Position numbers and translations under genes: made by a program
Part shown: in pieces, positions 8,896 through 16,880 of the stretch
How positions within the stretch are numbered: the stretch's first letter is position 1
Layout of the letters: the number at the start of each line of letters is the position of its first letter
NCBI GenBank assembly: GCA_023838465.1
Contig: JAIVEQ010000044.1
Span: forward strand, 1-33,765
DNA length: 33,765 bases
Origin: Candidatus Thiodiazotropha sp.
Lineage (GTDB): Bacteria; Pseudomonadota; Gammaproteobacteria; Chromatiales; Chromatiaceae
Direction: 5' to 3'
Notes under the pieces: generated by a model
Told to the model about the DNA's origin: nothing
The model's database searches: none
What the model saw: the letters and a program-made list of their open reading frames with translations, nothing else

Positions 8896-10473
8896 ATGAC
8901 AACTGATATCCATGCGCATCGGATCCTGATCCTCGATTTTGGCTCCCAATACACCCAATTGATCGCTCGTCGCGTACGTGAGGCAGGCGTCTATTGTGAA
9001 ATCTTTCCCTATGACAATGCAGGTGAGGGCCTGACGGGCAGAAAACCGGCAGGCATTATTCTCTCAGGAGGGCCGGAAACGGTAACAGCTGAAGAAGCGC
9101 CGATTGCGCCTGATGAGGTATTCAACCTGGGTGTACCTGTATTGGGTATCTGTTATGGCATGCAGACCATGGCGTCCCAGTTGGGTGGAGAGGTGGTCTC
9201 GTCCAACAGGCATGAATATGGCTATGCCCAGGTACGTGCCAGAGGGCATTCCCGTCTTCTGCGGGATATTGAAGATCATACCAGCAAAGAGGGTTATGGC
9301 TTGCTGGATGTGTGGATGAGCCATGGCGACCGAGTTGAATCACTACCCGATGGTTTTCAGGTTATCTGTGAAACTGAAAATGCACCCGTGGCCGGTATCG
9401 CCGATGAATCGCGAGGTTATTACGGCTTACAGTTTCATCCCGAGGTTACCCATACCCGTCAGGGCAACCGGATCATCGAACGGTTCCTGTTCGAGATTTG
9501 TGCCTGTGAGGTACTTTGGACGCCGGGTAAGATTATCGAAGACACGATCATTCATGTACGCGAGCAGGTGGGTGATAAACAGGTTGTACTGGGTCTTTCT
9601 GGAGGCGTCGACTCATCAGTCGTGGCAGCATTACTACACCGTGCCATCGGTGATCAGCTGACCTGTGTTTTTGTCGATAATGGCCTGCTGCGTCTGAATG
9701 AGGGTGACCAGGTAATGGCGACCTTTGCTGAACACATGGGCGTCAAAGTGGTCCGGGTGGATGCTGAGGAGCGCTTTCTCAAAGCGCTAAGGGGCGTTGC
9801 AGACCCAGAACAGAAGCGCAAGATTATCGGCAATCTCTTTATCGATATATTCGAGGAGGAGGCGGGAGAAATGGATGATGTCTCCTTCCTTGCTCAGGGC
9901 ACAATCTATCCCGATGTCATTGAATCGGCCGGCGCCAAGTCGGGCAAGGCACATGTGATCAAGTCCCATCACAATGTGGGTGGTCTACCCGAGTATATGA
10001 AACTGAAACTGGTGGAACCACTATGTGAGCTGTTTAAGGATGAAGTGCGCAAGATTGGTGTAGAGTTGGGCCTGCCCTATGAGATGATCTATCGCCACCC
10101 CTTTCCGGGTCCGGGTCTGGGTGTACGAATTCTTGGCGAGGTCAACAAGGAGTATGCTGATCTGCTGCGTCAGGCCGACCATATCTATATCGAAGAACTC
10201 TATAAGCACAACCTTTACGATGAGGTCAGTCAGGCCTTTGCCGTATTCCTGCCGGTACGCTCAGTCGGGGTGGTGGGTGATGCGCGTCGGTATGAATATG
10301 TGGTGACTTTACGTGCAGTGAAGACAGTTGATTTCATGACTGCTAAATTTGCTCATCTACCCTTTGATTTCCTGGAAGAGGTATCGAGAAGAATCATCAA
10401 TGAAGTACATGGCATTTCCAGAGTGGCTTACGATATCTCCAGCAAGCCTCCTGCCACGATAGAGTGGGAGTAG
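8896..10473 (+). CDS. guaA: GMP synthase (glutamine-hydrolysing)
   Basis: GuaA converts XMP to GMP using ATP and ammonia from glutamine. The 525-residue length equals that of E. coli GuaA. The N-terminal class I glutamine amidotransferase has its triad visible: Cys86 in GICYGMQ, His181 and Glu183 in FHPEVTH. The ATP pyrophosphatase domain carries the P-loop GLSGGVDSS at 233-241. The dimerisation domain ends [16 protein letters not shown], the canonical C terminus. It lies immediately after guaB, and the pairing of consecutive pathway steps is standard in proteobacteria. Expression is expected from the guaB promoter. Confidence 0.98.
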   Translation: MTTDIHAHRILILDFGSQYTQLIARRVREAGVYCEIFPYDNAGEGLTGRKPAGIILSGGPETVTAEEAPIAPDEVFNLGVPVLGICYGMQTMASQLGGEVVSSNRHEYGYAQVRARGHSRLLRDIEDHTSKEGYGLLDVWMSHGDRVESLPDGFQVICETENAPVAGIADESRGYYGLQFHPEVTHTRQGNRIIERFLFEICACEVLWTPGKIIEDTIIHVREQVGDKQVVLGLSGGVDSSVVAALLHRAIGDQLTCVFVDNGLLRLNEGDQVMATFAEHMGVKVVRVDAEERFLKALRGVADPEQKRKIIGNLFIDIFEEEAGEMDDVSFLAQGTIYPDVIESAGAKSGKAHVIKSHHNVGGLPEYMKLKLVEPLCELFKDEVRKIGVELGLPYEMIYRHPFPGPGLGVRILGEVNKEYADLLRQADHIYIEELYKHNLYDEVSQAFAVFLPVRSVGVVGDARRYEYVVTLRAVKTVDFMTAKFAHLPFDFLEEVSRRIINEVHGISRVAYDISSKPPATIEWE

Positions 10474-10506
10474 GGCTAACAAGCTGCAGGATTGTCGGAC
10501 AAAACA

Positions 10507-11007
10507 ATGCCAGCAAGTGATCGTGAATTGACCGACCAGCAGTTTATGCAGCATGCGTTGCTACTGGCCGAACGAGCTGAATCACAGGGAGAGGTTCCGG
10601 TTGGTGCAGTGGTTGTTTTACACGACCAAATCATTGGTGAAGGTTGGAATCAACCCATCACCCTACAGGACCCGACTGCCCATGCCGAGATCATGGCGCT
10701 GCGTGATGCTGCCTCTAATAGGGGAAACTATCGTCTGCCGGAGACCACCTTGTATGTCACGCTCGAGCCCTGTCCGATGTGTGCCGGCGCCATTGTACAT
10801 GCCCGGGTTGCACGGGTGGTTTATGCCGCTAGCGATCCCAAGGGTGGAGCAGCAGGCTCTGTTTTCAAACTATTACCGACTGATGAACGGTTTAATCATC
10901 GTGTGGTGGTGGATGGCGGTGTGTTGCAAGCAGCAAGCACAGCATTATTGAGAGATTTTTTTCGTCGCAAACGAACAGAACAAAAAAACGGGAGTAATAA
11001 CCAGTGA
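10507..11007 (+). CDS. tadA: tRNA adenosine(34) deaminase
   Basis: TadA deaminates the wobble adenosine of tRNA-Arg(ACG) to inosine. The zinc-dependent cytidine-deaminase fold is seen in HAE (His59, proton-shuttling Glu61) and PCPMCAG (Cys89, Cys92). GEGWN, YVTLEPC and FFRRKR are characteristic of TadA. I chose the ATG at 10507, six bases after GGAC; a TTG at 10492 would add five residues, but its ribosome site would be too close. It follows guaA by 33 bases, and its stop overlaps the GTG of pldA (GTGA), so it is part of the guaBA transcript. Confidence 0.95.
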   Translation: MPASDRELTDQQFMQHALLLAERAESQGEVPVGAVVVLHDQIIGEGWNQPITLQDPTAHAEIMALRDAASNRGNYRLPETTLYVTLEPCPMCAGAIVHARVARVVYAASDPKGGAAGSVFKLLPTDERFNHRVVVDGGVLQAASTALLRDFFRRKRTEQKNGSNNQ

Positions 11008-11684
11008 GCACCAGCTCTCGATCTTTCCATGTGATACTGACCCTGTTGGCTAGCTATTTACCTTCGCAGTTGTATGCGGATCCTCTTGCAGAATATGAAC
11101 GATGCATCTGGGAACAGCTCCATGATGCTGATAATGACATGCGTGTAGGCGAGCTGAGACGATACTGTCTGGATCGTCCTGATCCACTCTCCCAGCAAAC
11201 TGGAGGGGTGGATGAAGCACTGCCTCCAGTGTCGGAAAAGAGCGTGTCGCTGGTCGAGAAAAGGATCAGTGCCGAGAAGGAAACACGTTCTAACCCTTTT
11301 GTACTTTTACCGCATAAACAGAATTATCTGCTGTTGGCGACCTATAATGACAAACCAAATTATGAGGTCTACAACGTACCGGAATCCGAGTTCGACCGAT
11401 TGGAAATGAAGTTTCAACTCAGTTTTAAGATGCCAGTGGTGGAAGATCTTTTTGGCAGCCATATAGATCTCTATGGGGCCTATACCAACCTCTCATTCTG
11501 GCAGGCTTACAATAAGGATGTCTCATCCCCATTCCGTGAAACCGTACATGAACCTGAGATGTTTCTGGTGATCCCTAATGACTGGCGTCTGTTTGGTTGG
11601 AGAAATGTCATGCAGCAGTATGGTGCGGTCCATCAGTCGAATGGTCAAGGGGGTTTTCGTTCGCTGAGCGCCAAGGAAGGCTGA
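11004..11684 (+). pseudogene. pldA: 5' part of broken phospholipase A gene
   Basis: PldA (OMPLA) is a calcium-dependent outer-membrane phospholipase A1/A2. This part has a signal peptide ending near YADPLAE, an N-terminal extension and the first strands (SNPFVLLPHKQNYLL, KFQLSFKMPV, SPFRETVHEPEMFL). It includes the catalytic His210 and Ser212 in HQSNGQ. After GGFR the frame enters repeat element copy 2 and stops at 11684. The GTG start overlaps the tadA stop (GTGA). The product would lack the rest of the barrel and the catalytic Asn. Confidence 0.93.
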
Positions 11685-11944
11685 AAGCCGAGGCGGTTAG
11701 TCCCCGGTAGGCGTGAGGCGAGACTGTAGACCCGTCGTGCCTTGCGCCAGAGGGGATGCAAAGCGAGCATCCGAACACGGCGTCCAGTCATTTGGGAACT
11801 GACGGCGGAGTGGTCACGAGCTTGCGATGTGATCACGTAGTGTCAGTGACCAGGACCGTCCGGGGCACTAATAGGTTGTCAAAGATCGAGTGTCTTTTAG
11901 GCCTGGGACGCCTAAAAGACATCACGAGATCGAAGACTCACTTG
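11661..11944 (+). mobile_element. 284-bp structured repeat element, copy 2
   Basis: No difference from copy 1 was seen base for base, and the orientation is the same, here parallel to the interrupted pldA gene. The 12-bp-stem hairpin is at 11891-11921. Left flank TTTTCGT, right flank CGCGTA. Removing 283 bp yields the continuous frame GGT TTT CGT TCG CGT AGT TGG, which reads GFRSRSW and aligns without a gap to SDPTSRSW of E. coli PldA. One base of the shared 284 is therefore ancestral, and no target duplication is left. Confidence 0.85.
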
Positions 11945-12306
11945 CGCGTAGTTGGAACCGCCTGTATGCCAACTTTATTTTTGAAAAGGGTAATTTTCTG
12001 GTAGGTGTCAAACCCTGGTACCGGATACCCGAAGACAATGATGACAATCCAGATATTGATGATTTTCTTGGTCGATATGAGCTGTCAGGTATTTATAAGA
12101 AAGAGAGTCAGACCTTTAGTATGTTGCTGCGTAACCTGTTTGATGGAGACAGCCGCAAAACCATGCAGCTTGACTGGAGCTTCCCTATTCACGGCCGCTG
12201 GCGCGGTTATTTACAATATTTCAATGGTTATGGCGAAAGCATGATTGACTATGATGCGAAGAGTCATCGGGTTGGCTTTGGTCTGCAATTGACCGACTGG
12301 CTATAG
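11945..12306 (+). pseudogene. pldA: 3' part of broken phospholipase A gene
   Basis: This continues PldA after repeat copy 2: the SWNRLY motif with the catalytic Asn (residue 224 in the restored protein), then VKPWYR, DDNPDIDDFLGRYEL, GYGESMIDY and a final barrel strand VGFGLQLTDWL. A spurious start inside the element could give a fusion, but no signal peptide would be present. Restored length is 1020 bp, or 339 residues. Its TAG lies directly against the TAG of the convergent mltF (12301-12306). Confidence 0.93.
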
Positions 12307-13728
12307 AGCCTCGGGAATGATCGAGAGGGCATGGGAAGGATTATTCTCAGATTGATTTGCCAGTTCCATCTGACGTAATTGCCATTTCAGCAGCTCAAAA
12401 TAGGCGCGAATATTATCCACGTAGTTGACGGGTTCCTTGCCCCGGGCATAGCCGCGCTTAAGGCTGGAATACCATTTCTTGAGGCTCAATTTCGGCAAGT
12501 GTTTTTTTACCTCGACCCATTTATCCGGGTCGTCTCCCAAATGTTCGGTTAGAATTCGGGCATCTTCAAGATGGCCAAATCCGACATTGTAGCCAGCCAT
12601 GGTCATCCACAATCGATCGGGTTCCGGAACTCTTTTTGGCAACTTTTTTTCTACAAAACGCAGATATCTCGCTCCACCGATAATGCTCTGTTTGGGGTCG
12701 AGTCGACTCTCTATTTTCATCTGCTTGGCAGCGGCCAGGGTCAGCATCATGATTCCCCTTACACCGGTGGGTGATTTTGCCTTGGGGTTCCAGTGCGACT
12801 CCTGATAACCGATAGCTGCAAGCATGCGCCAGTCAATACCGGTCATTGTCTCTGCTTCTTTGAACAGAGTCTCGTATTTAGGCAAGCGATTGCGAATGTG
12901 CTTGATAAAGGTGCGTAGTTCAACAAAGTTAAGCCGGCCGATGTGCCCATAGTGGCGCTCGATCAACTGTGACAGGGTGCCATCTTCGCGAATACGAGTA
13001 AAAAACTCCTCCATGGCTTTGTAGAGGCTGTCATCTTCTGCGTGGGCCATCGCCCAAGCCAGTGGTTGAGGTTCTGTCAGATCAAACCCAACCTTGATAA
13101 AGGGCATGAAGCGTCGCGTTACAGCAAATTCATTGGAGTCCGCGATCGTGAAATCGATTTCATTGTCCTGAACCATTTGCAGCAATTCAGCACTTTCCAG
13201 GTCAGTATGAATCTTCCAACCCAATGCTGGGTGCTCCTCCTTAAGCCTTTGCAGCTCTTCTTCATGGCTGCTTCCGGCAAGTATGTGCAGATCCTTGCCT
13301 ACCAGGTTTTCGACCTTACGAGGGCGGCTTTCTCCACTGCGATAGATAACCTGTTGGGTGATCTCTTGATAGGAGGGGCCAAAACGGATCTCAGATTCCC
13401 GTTCCGGGGTTATCGTCAGTCCGGCGGCTGCCAGGTGGGCGTCACCCTTGATGACAGTGGGCAACAGGTCATCAAAACGTTTGGGAATGATGAAGTGGGC
13501 TTTTACGTCCAGTTGTTCTGCAAACAGCTGTACCAGGTCATATTCAAAACCGGTCAACCCTTCAGAGCCCTCGTACAATGTTGTACCGCTGTTCCGGGTC
13601 GCTACCCGTAACTCACCTGAAGCTTTGATACGCTCCACCAGGGGGGGTGGGATGCTGCAACTGCCGATGACTACAGACAGGGCCATAAGGCAGACTGTGA
13701 CCAGCATAGGTAGTGGATTTGGGTGCAT
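12301..13728 (-). CDS. mltF: Membrane-bound lytic murein transglycosylase F
   Basis: MltF cleaves the MurNAc-GlcNAc bond of peptidoglycan, forming 1,6-anhydro ends. The 475-residue protein starts with a signal peptide and a lipobox-like IGSC (Cys24), so it may be a lipoprotein. An SBP_bac_3-type regulatory domain covers about residues 36-262 (GELRVATRNSGTTLY). A C-terminal SLT (goose-lysozyme-like) domain has the catalytic Glu310 in GYQESHWNPKAKSPTGVRG and MAGYNVGFGHLEDAR. This two-domain arrangement is specific to MltF. The gene is convergent with pldA with no room for a separate terminator. It sits beside the tRNA-Ser where the accessory region begins. Confidence 0.95.
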   Translation of the reverse strand: MHPNPLPMLVTVCLMALSVVIGSCSIPPPLVERIKASGELRVATRNSGTTLYEGSEGLTGFEYDLVQLFAEQLDVKAHFIIPKRFDDLLPTVIKGDAHLAAAGLTITPERESEIRFGPSYQEITQQVIYRSGESRPRKVENLVGKDLHILAGSSHEEELQRLKEEHPALGWKIHTDLESAELLQMVQDNEIDFTIADSNEFAVTRRFMPFIKVGFDLTEPQPLAWAMAHAEDDSLYKAMEEFFTRIREDGTLSQLIERHYGHIGRLNFVELRTFIKHIRNRLPKYETLFKEAETMTGIDWRMLAAIGYQESHWNPKAKSPTGVRGIMMLTLAAAKQMKIESRLDPKQSIIGGARYLRFVEKKLPKRVPEPDRLWMTMAGYNVGFGHLEDARILTEHLGDDPDKWVEVKKHLPKLSLKKWYSSLKRGYARGKEPVNYVDNIRAYFELLKWQLRQMELANQSENNPSHALSIIPEAL

Positions 13729-14028
13729 CTATCTCTGTAATTTGTAATTACTTTTTGTTATGACAACTGAAACAAACTTAGACTCCCCCGAAGAGGCATC
13801 CTGTGATTCGGTGATAGCTGGAACATGTGTGTTTAGTGCTTAAGTCTAGCCAGTTTAGTATAGAATAGAGCTTCTACCGGTAAAGTCGATTAATGAATTG
13901 ATAGCGCAAACCGGTATCAGTGGCATTGATATTCAGCAATTAACTGATTTTATAGCACGGGCCTATGATTGGAAGACTGTGTGCAATGTAGATTTAATCA
14001 TCAAATTGATGGAGTGCCCAGGTATTCA
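13729..14028. other. Intergenic region between mltF and tRNA-Ser
   Basis: This 300-base region should hold the mltF promoter (minus) and the tRNA promoter (plus). Promoter-like pieces occur (TATAGAAT near 13859; TTGATA near 13925 followed by TTTATAG about 17 bases on), but none is convincing. No gene was recognised. Confidence 0.35.
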
Positions 14029-14118
14029 GGAGAGGTGCCAGAGTGGCCGAATGGGCCTGACTCGAAATCAGGTGATCCCTTGCGGGATCCGAGGGTTCGA
14101 ATCACTCTCTCTCCGCCA
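14029..14118 (+). tRNA. tRNA-Ser(CGA)
   Basis: The 90-nt sequence folds as a class II tRNA. The acceptor stem is GGAGAGG with TCTCTCC, followed by discriminator G and an encoded CCA at 14116-14118. The anticodon stem is CCTGA/TCAGG with loop CTCGAAA, giving anticodon CGA at 14063-14065. The long variable arm is GATCCC-TTGC-GGGATC, and the T loop is TTCGAAT. The T stem (GAGGG / CACTC) has one G-A mismatch where serine tRNAs normally pair. Its 3' end is a classic integration site, and a plasmid-type replication gene follows at once. The tRNA call is secure; whether it is fully functional is less so. Confidence 0.93.
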
Positions 14119-14136
14119 AAATACAGAGCTAAGTCG

Positions 14137-14949
14137 TTGGAAAATAACGAAACAGGCTTTGAGCCGGGCAATGAGTCTACATCTGTATCAACAGTTAAAA
14201 AGGTTCCACGGGAAAACACATTAACAGTTAGCAAAAGCAATATGATTATACGAGCAAATTATCGGTTAACGTTGGTTGAGCAACGCATTTTATTGGCGTG
14301 TATTGCGAAAATTAATCCGTTTGAGCCGGTACCGGAGGTGATCACGCTCACGGCTGATGAGTACGCCGCCATCTACAAGACCACGAAGGGCAAAGCGGTC
14401 TATAGAGCGTTAAAAAATGCCTCTCTCGTGCTGCCTGATCGTGTGCTGACAATCGTGGATGAGCACGGAGAACAGGAGGTCATACCCTGGCTCAAAAACA
14501 CCTCAGAGGCCGGTATAGAGCCTGTGGAAGCGGTTTACCCCCTCTGGGAGGGCCGGATCTATTTGAGATTTTCTGAAGGCGTGAAGCCGTTTTTATCGGG
14601 GATGAGCAAGAATTTTACCCAGTATGAACTCGAGAAGGTCGCCGGTCTCAAATCAACGCATTCCCTGCGCCTCTATGAATTATTAATCAGCTGGCGCAAA
14701 ACAAAAAAGCTGTTGATCAGCCTCGAGGATTTTAAAGTGCGGTTGGGCATTGACGGCAAATACCCTGCATTCAGTGATATTAAGCAGGAGGTCATCGAGC
14801 CTGCGGTCAAAGAGCTGGGCAAAGAATCAGCGCTTTCGGTTAAGTGGACAGCAAAAAGGCGCGGGCGCGCTGTCGTAGGGATTGAGTTCAAGTTCAGAGA
14901 ACGGTCCAAGCGGGGTTCGAAACTACGTCGCCTTCCGAACAAAATGTAA
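14137..14949 (+). CDS. Rep_3-family replication initiator protein
   Basis: The protein matches the plasmid RepB/Rep_3 initiator family, which binds iterons and opens the plasmid origin. Characteristic segments are VSKSNMIIRANYRLTLVEQR at the start of the first winged helix, then YELEKVAGLKSTHSLRLYELL and SLEDFKVRLGI, leading into the second winged helix and IEPAVKEL. It ends in a basic tail. The start is uncertain. The frame is open through the tRNA; the only start in the tRNA-to-domain gap is a TTG at 14137 with a poor ribosome site, and the ATG at 14242 would remove the conserved KSN. Integration at the tRNA may have separated the gene from its original start. The likely origin lies just downstream (15252-15420). 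Confidence 0.85.
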   Translation: MENNETGFEPGNESTSVSTVKKVPRENTLTVSKSNMIIRANYRLTLVEQRILLACIAKINPFEPVPEVITLTADEYAAIYKTTKGKAVYRALKNASLVLPDRVLTIVDEHGEQEVIPWLKNTSEAGIEPVEAVYPLWEGRIYLRFSEGVKPFLSGMSKNFTQYELEKVAGLKSTHSLRLYELLISWRKTKKLLISLEDFKVRLGIDGKYPAFSDIKQEVIEPAVKELGKESALSVKWTAKRRGRAVVGIEFKFRERSKRGSKLRRLPNKM

Positions 14950-15033
14950 TCCAACCTAACCAGGCGCGCTCTATAGCGTTAAAAAAAGGGTGGTTACGCT
15001 TTTCCTGTACTCCCTCTTATCTCATCACCAGTG

Positions 15034-15064
15034 AGCCCCCCTTTCGCCTGGGGGCTATTTTATT
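15034..15064 (+). terminator. Rho-independent terminator after rep
   Basis: AGCCCCC at 15034-15040 pairs with GGGGGCT at 15050-15056 around a 9-base loop, followed by ATTTTATT. It lies 85 bases after the rep stop and would end that transcript. Confidence 0.7.
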
Positions 15065-15251
15065 CCGAACAGGCCACTCGCGATAAACGTTTAGGGTTCT
15101 GCGTCGATCAGACGCAGGTTCATCAATGTTTGTCGGGAGTTTGGGGAAGTCCAGAAGGGGTGCGCCCCGTCTGGGACGACTGAAAGGCGTCAGCTTATGG
15201 CCGCTAAAAATGATGGCTTTGTACAAAATGTGGTCAGTGCGCCGTACCAAT

Positions 15252-15420
15252 AAGTTTTTAATCTTGTTTTTAGACTTGTTTTTAAGGGCGTAGAAGCCTT
15301 TTAAAATCAGTATGTTAGCGTATATAAGTCAGAGTTTTTCCTGACTCACCCAGAGTTTTTCCTGACTCACCCAGAGTTTTTCCTGACTCCATCACCAAGT
15401 TATGCACATAGTAATCCACA
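15252..15420. other. Putative iteron-type replication origin (oriV)
   Basis: Three classic parts occur in order. First is an AT-rich stretch of three 12-bp tandem repeats (15252-15263, 15264-15275, 15276-15287; core GTTTTTA), suited to strand opening. Second are three 21-bp iterons (15330-15390). Third is a DnaA box TTATGCACA at 15400-15408 with a near-match TAATCCACA at 15412-15420. Together with the Rep_3 gene this is the layout of a theta-replicating iteron plasmid origin. Function is inferred from architecture. Confidence 0.7.
15330..15390. repeat. Three tandem 21-bp iterons
   Basis: The unit CAGAGTTTTTCCTGACTCAC (plus one C) occurs at 15330-15350 and 15351-15371, with a third copy at 15372-15390 diverging at its last bases. 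No spacer lies between units, so sites are on nearly the same helical face (two turns apart), as expected for cooperative Rep binding. Each unit contains GAGT...ACTC as a short inverted repeat. Confidence 0.85.
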
Positions 15421-15504
15421 AAAGGAAGACAAAAGAAAGCAGTTGAAGGTAACTGTTGCTCATTATCTACCTCGTGCACCATCCAAAGCCTGGAACTGAC
15501 TTGA

Positions 15505-15954
15505 TCAGCTATCAAACAAGCGATGCGTGATTTGTCGAATCTCCGATGTTGTCATACCAGTAAACCGCTCGACCACCCATTGCGCCCGTTCTTTTAGCCT
15601 CTGGGAATAGATAGATGTAAGCGAGGCGAGGAATGGTGCTGCCGCATCTCCAGCAACATAGTTGAAACCGTCATCTGCTGGTAGCTGTTGAATGAGGCTC
15701 CTGCTACTCATCAATAGAAGGCCCCTCTCAATCAGTGTGCGCCGAACCAGCAATTCTCCTGCCCTCATAGGCAGGGCAGCGTGAAGGCTTTCAGGACCAT
15801 TGGCATCACCGGAATGCACGACGAGATAGTCCATTTCGACAAGCCTTTCCAAGTCGAAAGCCACAGGATACGCAGCGACCAGAATTGCAAGGGAGCGAAT
15901 GCCGGTCTCCAGCGGACTGTTGAATGGTGCTGGGTGTGAGCAGTTAGTCATCAT
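15505..15954 (-). CDS. ABC-three component (ABC-3C) system middle component, MC2-like
   Basis: The 149-residue protein matches what I know of the ABC-3C middle component type 2. Typical segments are PFNSPLETGIRSLAILVAAY, FDLERLVEMDYLVVHSGD, SLHAALPMRAGELLVRR, IERGLLLMSSRSLI and FLASLTSIY. ABC-3C loci couple an effector protein with a C-terminal adaptor domain, a middle component and a RecN-like ABC ATPase, and are thought to act in biological conflict. Here the start (ATGATGACT at 15954) overlaps the end of an upstream truncated partner, as in an operon. No ATPase follows: after its stop comes the iteron origin. The locus is thus an incomplete remnant. Confidence 0.75.
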   Translation of the reverse strand: MMTNCSHPAPFNSPLETGIRSLAILVAAYPVAFDLERLVEMDYLVVHSGDANGPESLHAALPMRAGELLVRRTLIERGLLLMSSRSLIQQLPADDGFNYVAGDAAAPFLASLTSIYSQRLKERAQWVVERFTGMTTSEIRQITHRLFDS

Positions 15955-16169
15955 CCATCACCCATTTGAGACGATCTTCATTATTGAACCGGGGAACCGG
16001 GACTATCGCATTCTTGATGCTGGTATCGCTATAGTAACTGGAGAATTTGAGTGTATCAATTATAGAAATATGCGTGGTCGATGCAATTTTGCTTATTGGA
16101 TGAAGGAGAAACCAGCGTATGTTTATGTTTGTGGAAAAATGCGCGAGCTTCGCCCACAGATTTTTACTT
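15944..16169 (-). pseudogene. Truncated C terminus of the ABC-3C partner protein
   Basis: A minus-strand frame reads from the edge of repeat copy 3 to a TAA at 15944-15946 and ends RFNNEDRLKWVMDDD, overlapping the start of the middle-component gene by about 11 bases. That overlap suggests it is the tail of the preceding operon gene, probably the effector/C-terminal-domain protein. Identity is inferred from position only. Beyond copy 3 this frame meets a TAA when the element is removed in silico, so it was already truncated before the element arrived, or the junction reflects a rearrangement. Confidence 0.5.
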
Positions 16170-16453
16170 TCGCTGAGCGCCAAGGAAGGCTGAAAGCCGA
16201 GGCGGTTAGTCCCCGGTAGGCGTGAGGCGAGACTGTAGACCCGTCGTGCCTTGCGCCAGAGGGGATGCAAAGCGAGCATCCGAACACGGCGTCCAGTCAT
16301 TTGGGAACTGACGGCGGAGTGGTCACGAGCTTGCGATGTGATCACGTAGTGTCAGTGACCAGGACCGTCCGGGGCACTAATAGGTTGTCAAAGATCGAGT
16401 GTCTTTTAGGCCTGGGACGCCTAAAAGACATCACGAGATCGAAGACTCACTTG
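16170..16453 (+). mobile_element. 284-bp structured repeat element, copy 3
   Basis: No difference from copies 1 and 2 was seen, and the orientation is the same. The terminal hairpin is at 16400-16430. Left flank TTTACTT, right flank GTTTTA. Unlike the other two copies it does not split a recognisable intact gene; it lies exactly between the ABC-3C remnant and the first gene of the phage-like region. Confidence 0.85.
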
Positions 16454-16492
16454 GTTTTATGGCGTATATATTCCATGATATGGAGGATGAGT

Positions 16493-16849
16493 ATGATCCA
16501 ACGTCTTTTACTGATTACCCTTCTTTCGCTATGTAGTGTTTTTTCTGCTACAGAGGTTTATTCATCTTCAAAAGATAGGGTTTCCTATTCTACTCGTCAT
16601 CTTAGTATTCCGTATGACGGCGCTCATTGGTTTATGTTGTATAACGAAAATGTTCCTTCGGATTGGCTGTCATCCTGTCGATCCGATTGGGTGACTTGTT
16701 TGCCGTATCGCGAGGCGCGTGATGATTGTGAACGTCCTCAGGTTACTGAACGGCGTGTTTACCTTTGCGCCAAGATTGATGAGTATCATTCAAGTGTTTA
16801 TCCTTTGTTTAATAATCAGCGGGCGCGCGGTGTGATGTGCTGTCGGTAA
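16493..16849 (+). CDS. Small secreted cysteine-rich protein of unknown function
   Basis: The 118-residue protein has a clear signal peptide (MIQRLLLITLLSLCSVFSA) with predicted cleavage after about residue 19-24. The mature part has six cysteines (SSC, VTC, DDC, YLC and a C-terminal CC), suggesting disulfides in the periplasm or outside. I do not recognise the family. The ATG at 16493 is chosen because GGAGG at 16482-16486 is six bases upstream; the ATG at 16487 would abut it. It sits directly ahead of the phage csrA-like gene and could be a moron-type cargo gene. Confidence 0.6.
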   Translation: MIQRLLLITLLSLCSVFSATEVYSSSKDRVSYSTRHLSIPYDGAHWFMLYNENVPSDWLSSCRSDWVTCLPYREARDDCERPQVTERRVYLCAKIDEYHSSVYPLFNNQRARGVMCCR

Positions 16850-16880
16850 AAGTAAAAGAAGATAGAGCGAAAAAGGTGTG

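Noticed and set aside
13898..14224. Plus-strand frame of 108 codons across the tRNA
   Set aside because: It reads through the tRNA gene and has no family resemblance, although the part before the tRNA looks mildly protein-like.
15017..15250. Minus-strand 77-codon frame downstream of rep
   Set aside because: It covers the terminator hairpin and the start of the origin region, has no ribosome site and no recognisable family.
15330..15390. CRISPR array
   Set aside because: The 21-bp units are directly tandem without spacers, and no cas genes are nearby; iterons beside a Rep_3 gene fit better.
15899..16219. Plus-strand frame of 106 codons next to copy 3
   Set aside because: It runs antisense through the ABC-3C genes and ends inside the element; the minus-strand operon overlap is the better reading.
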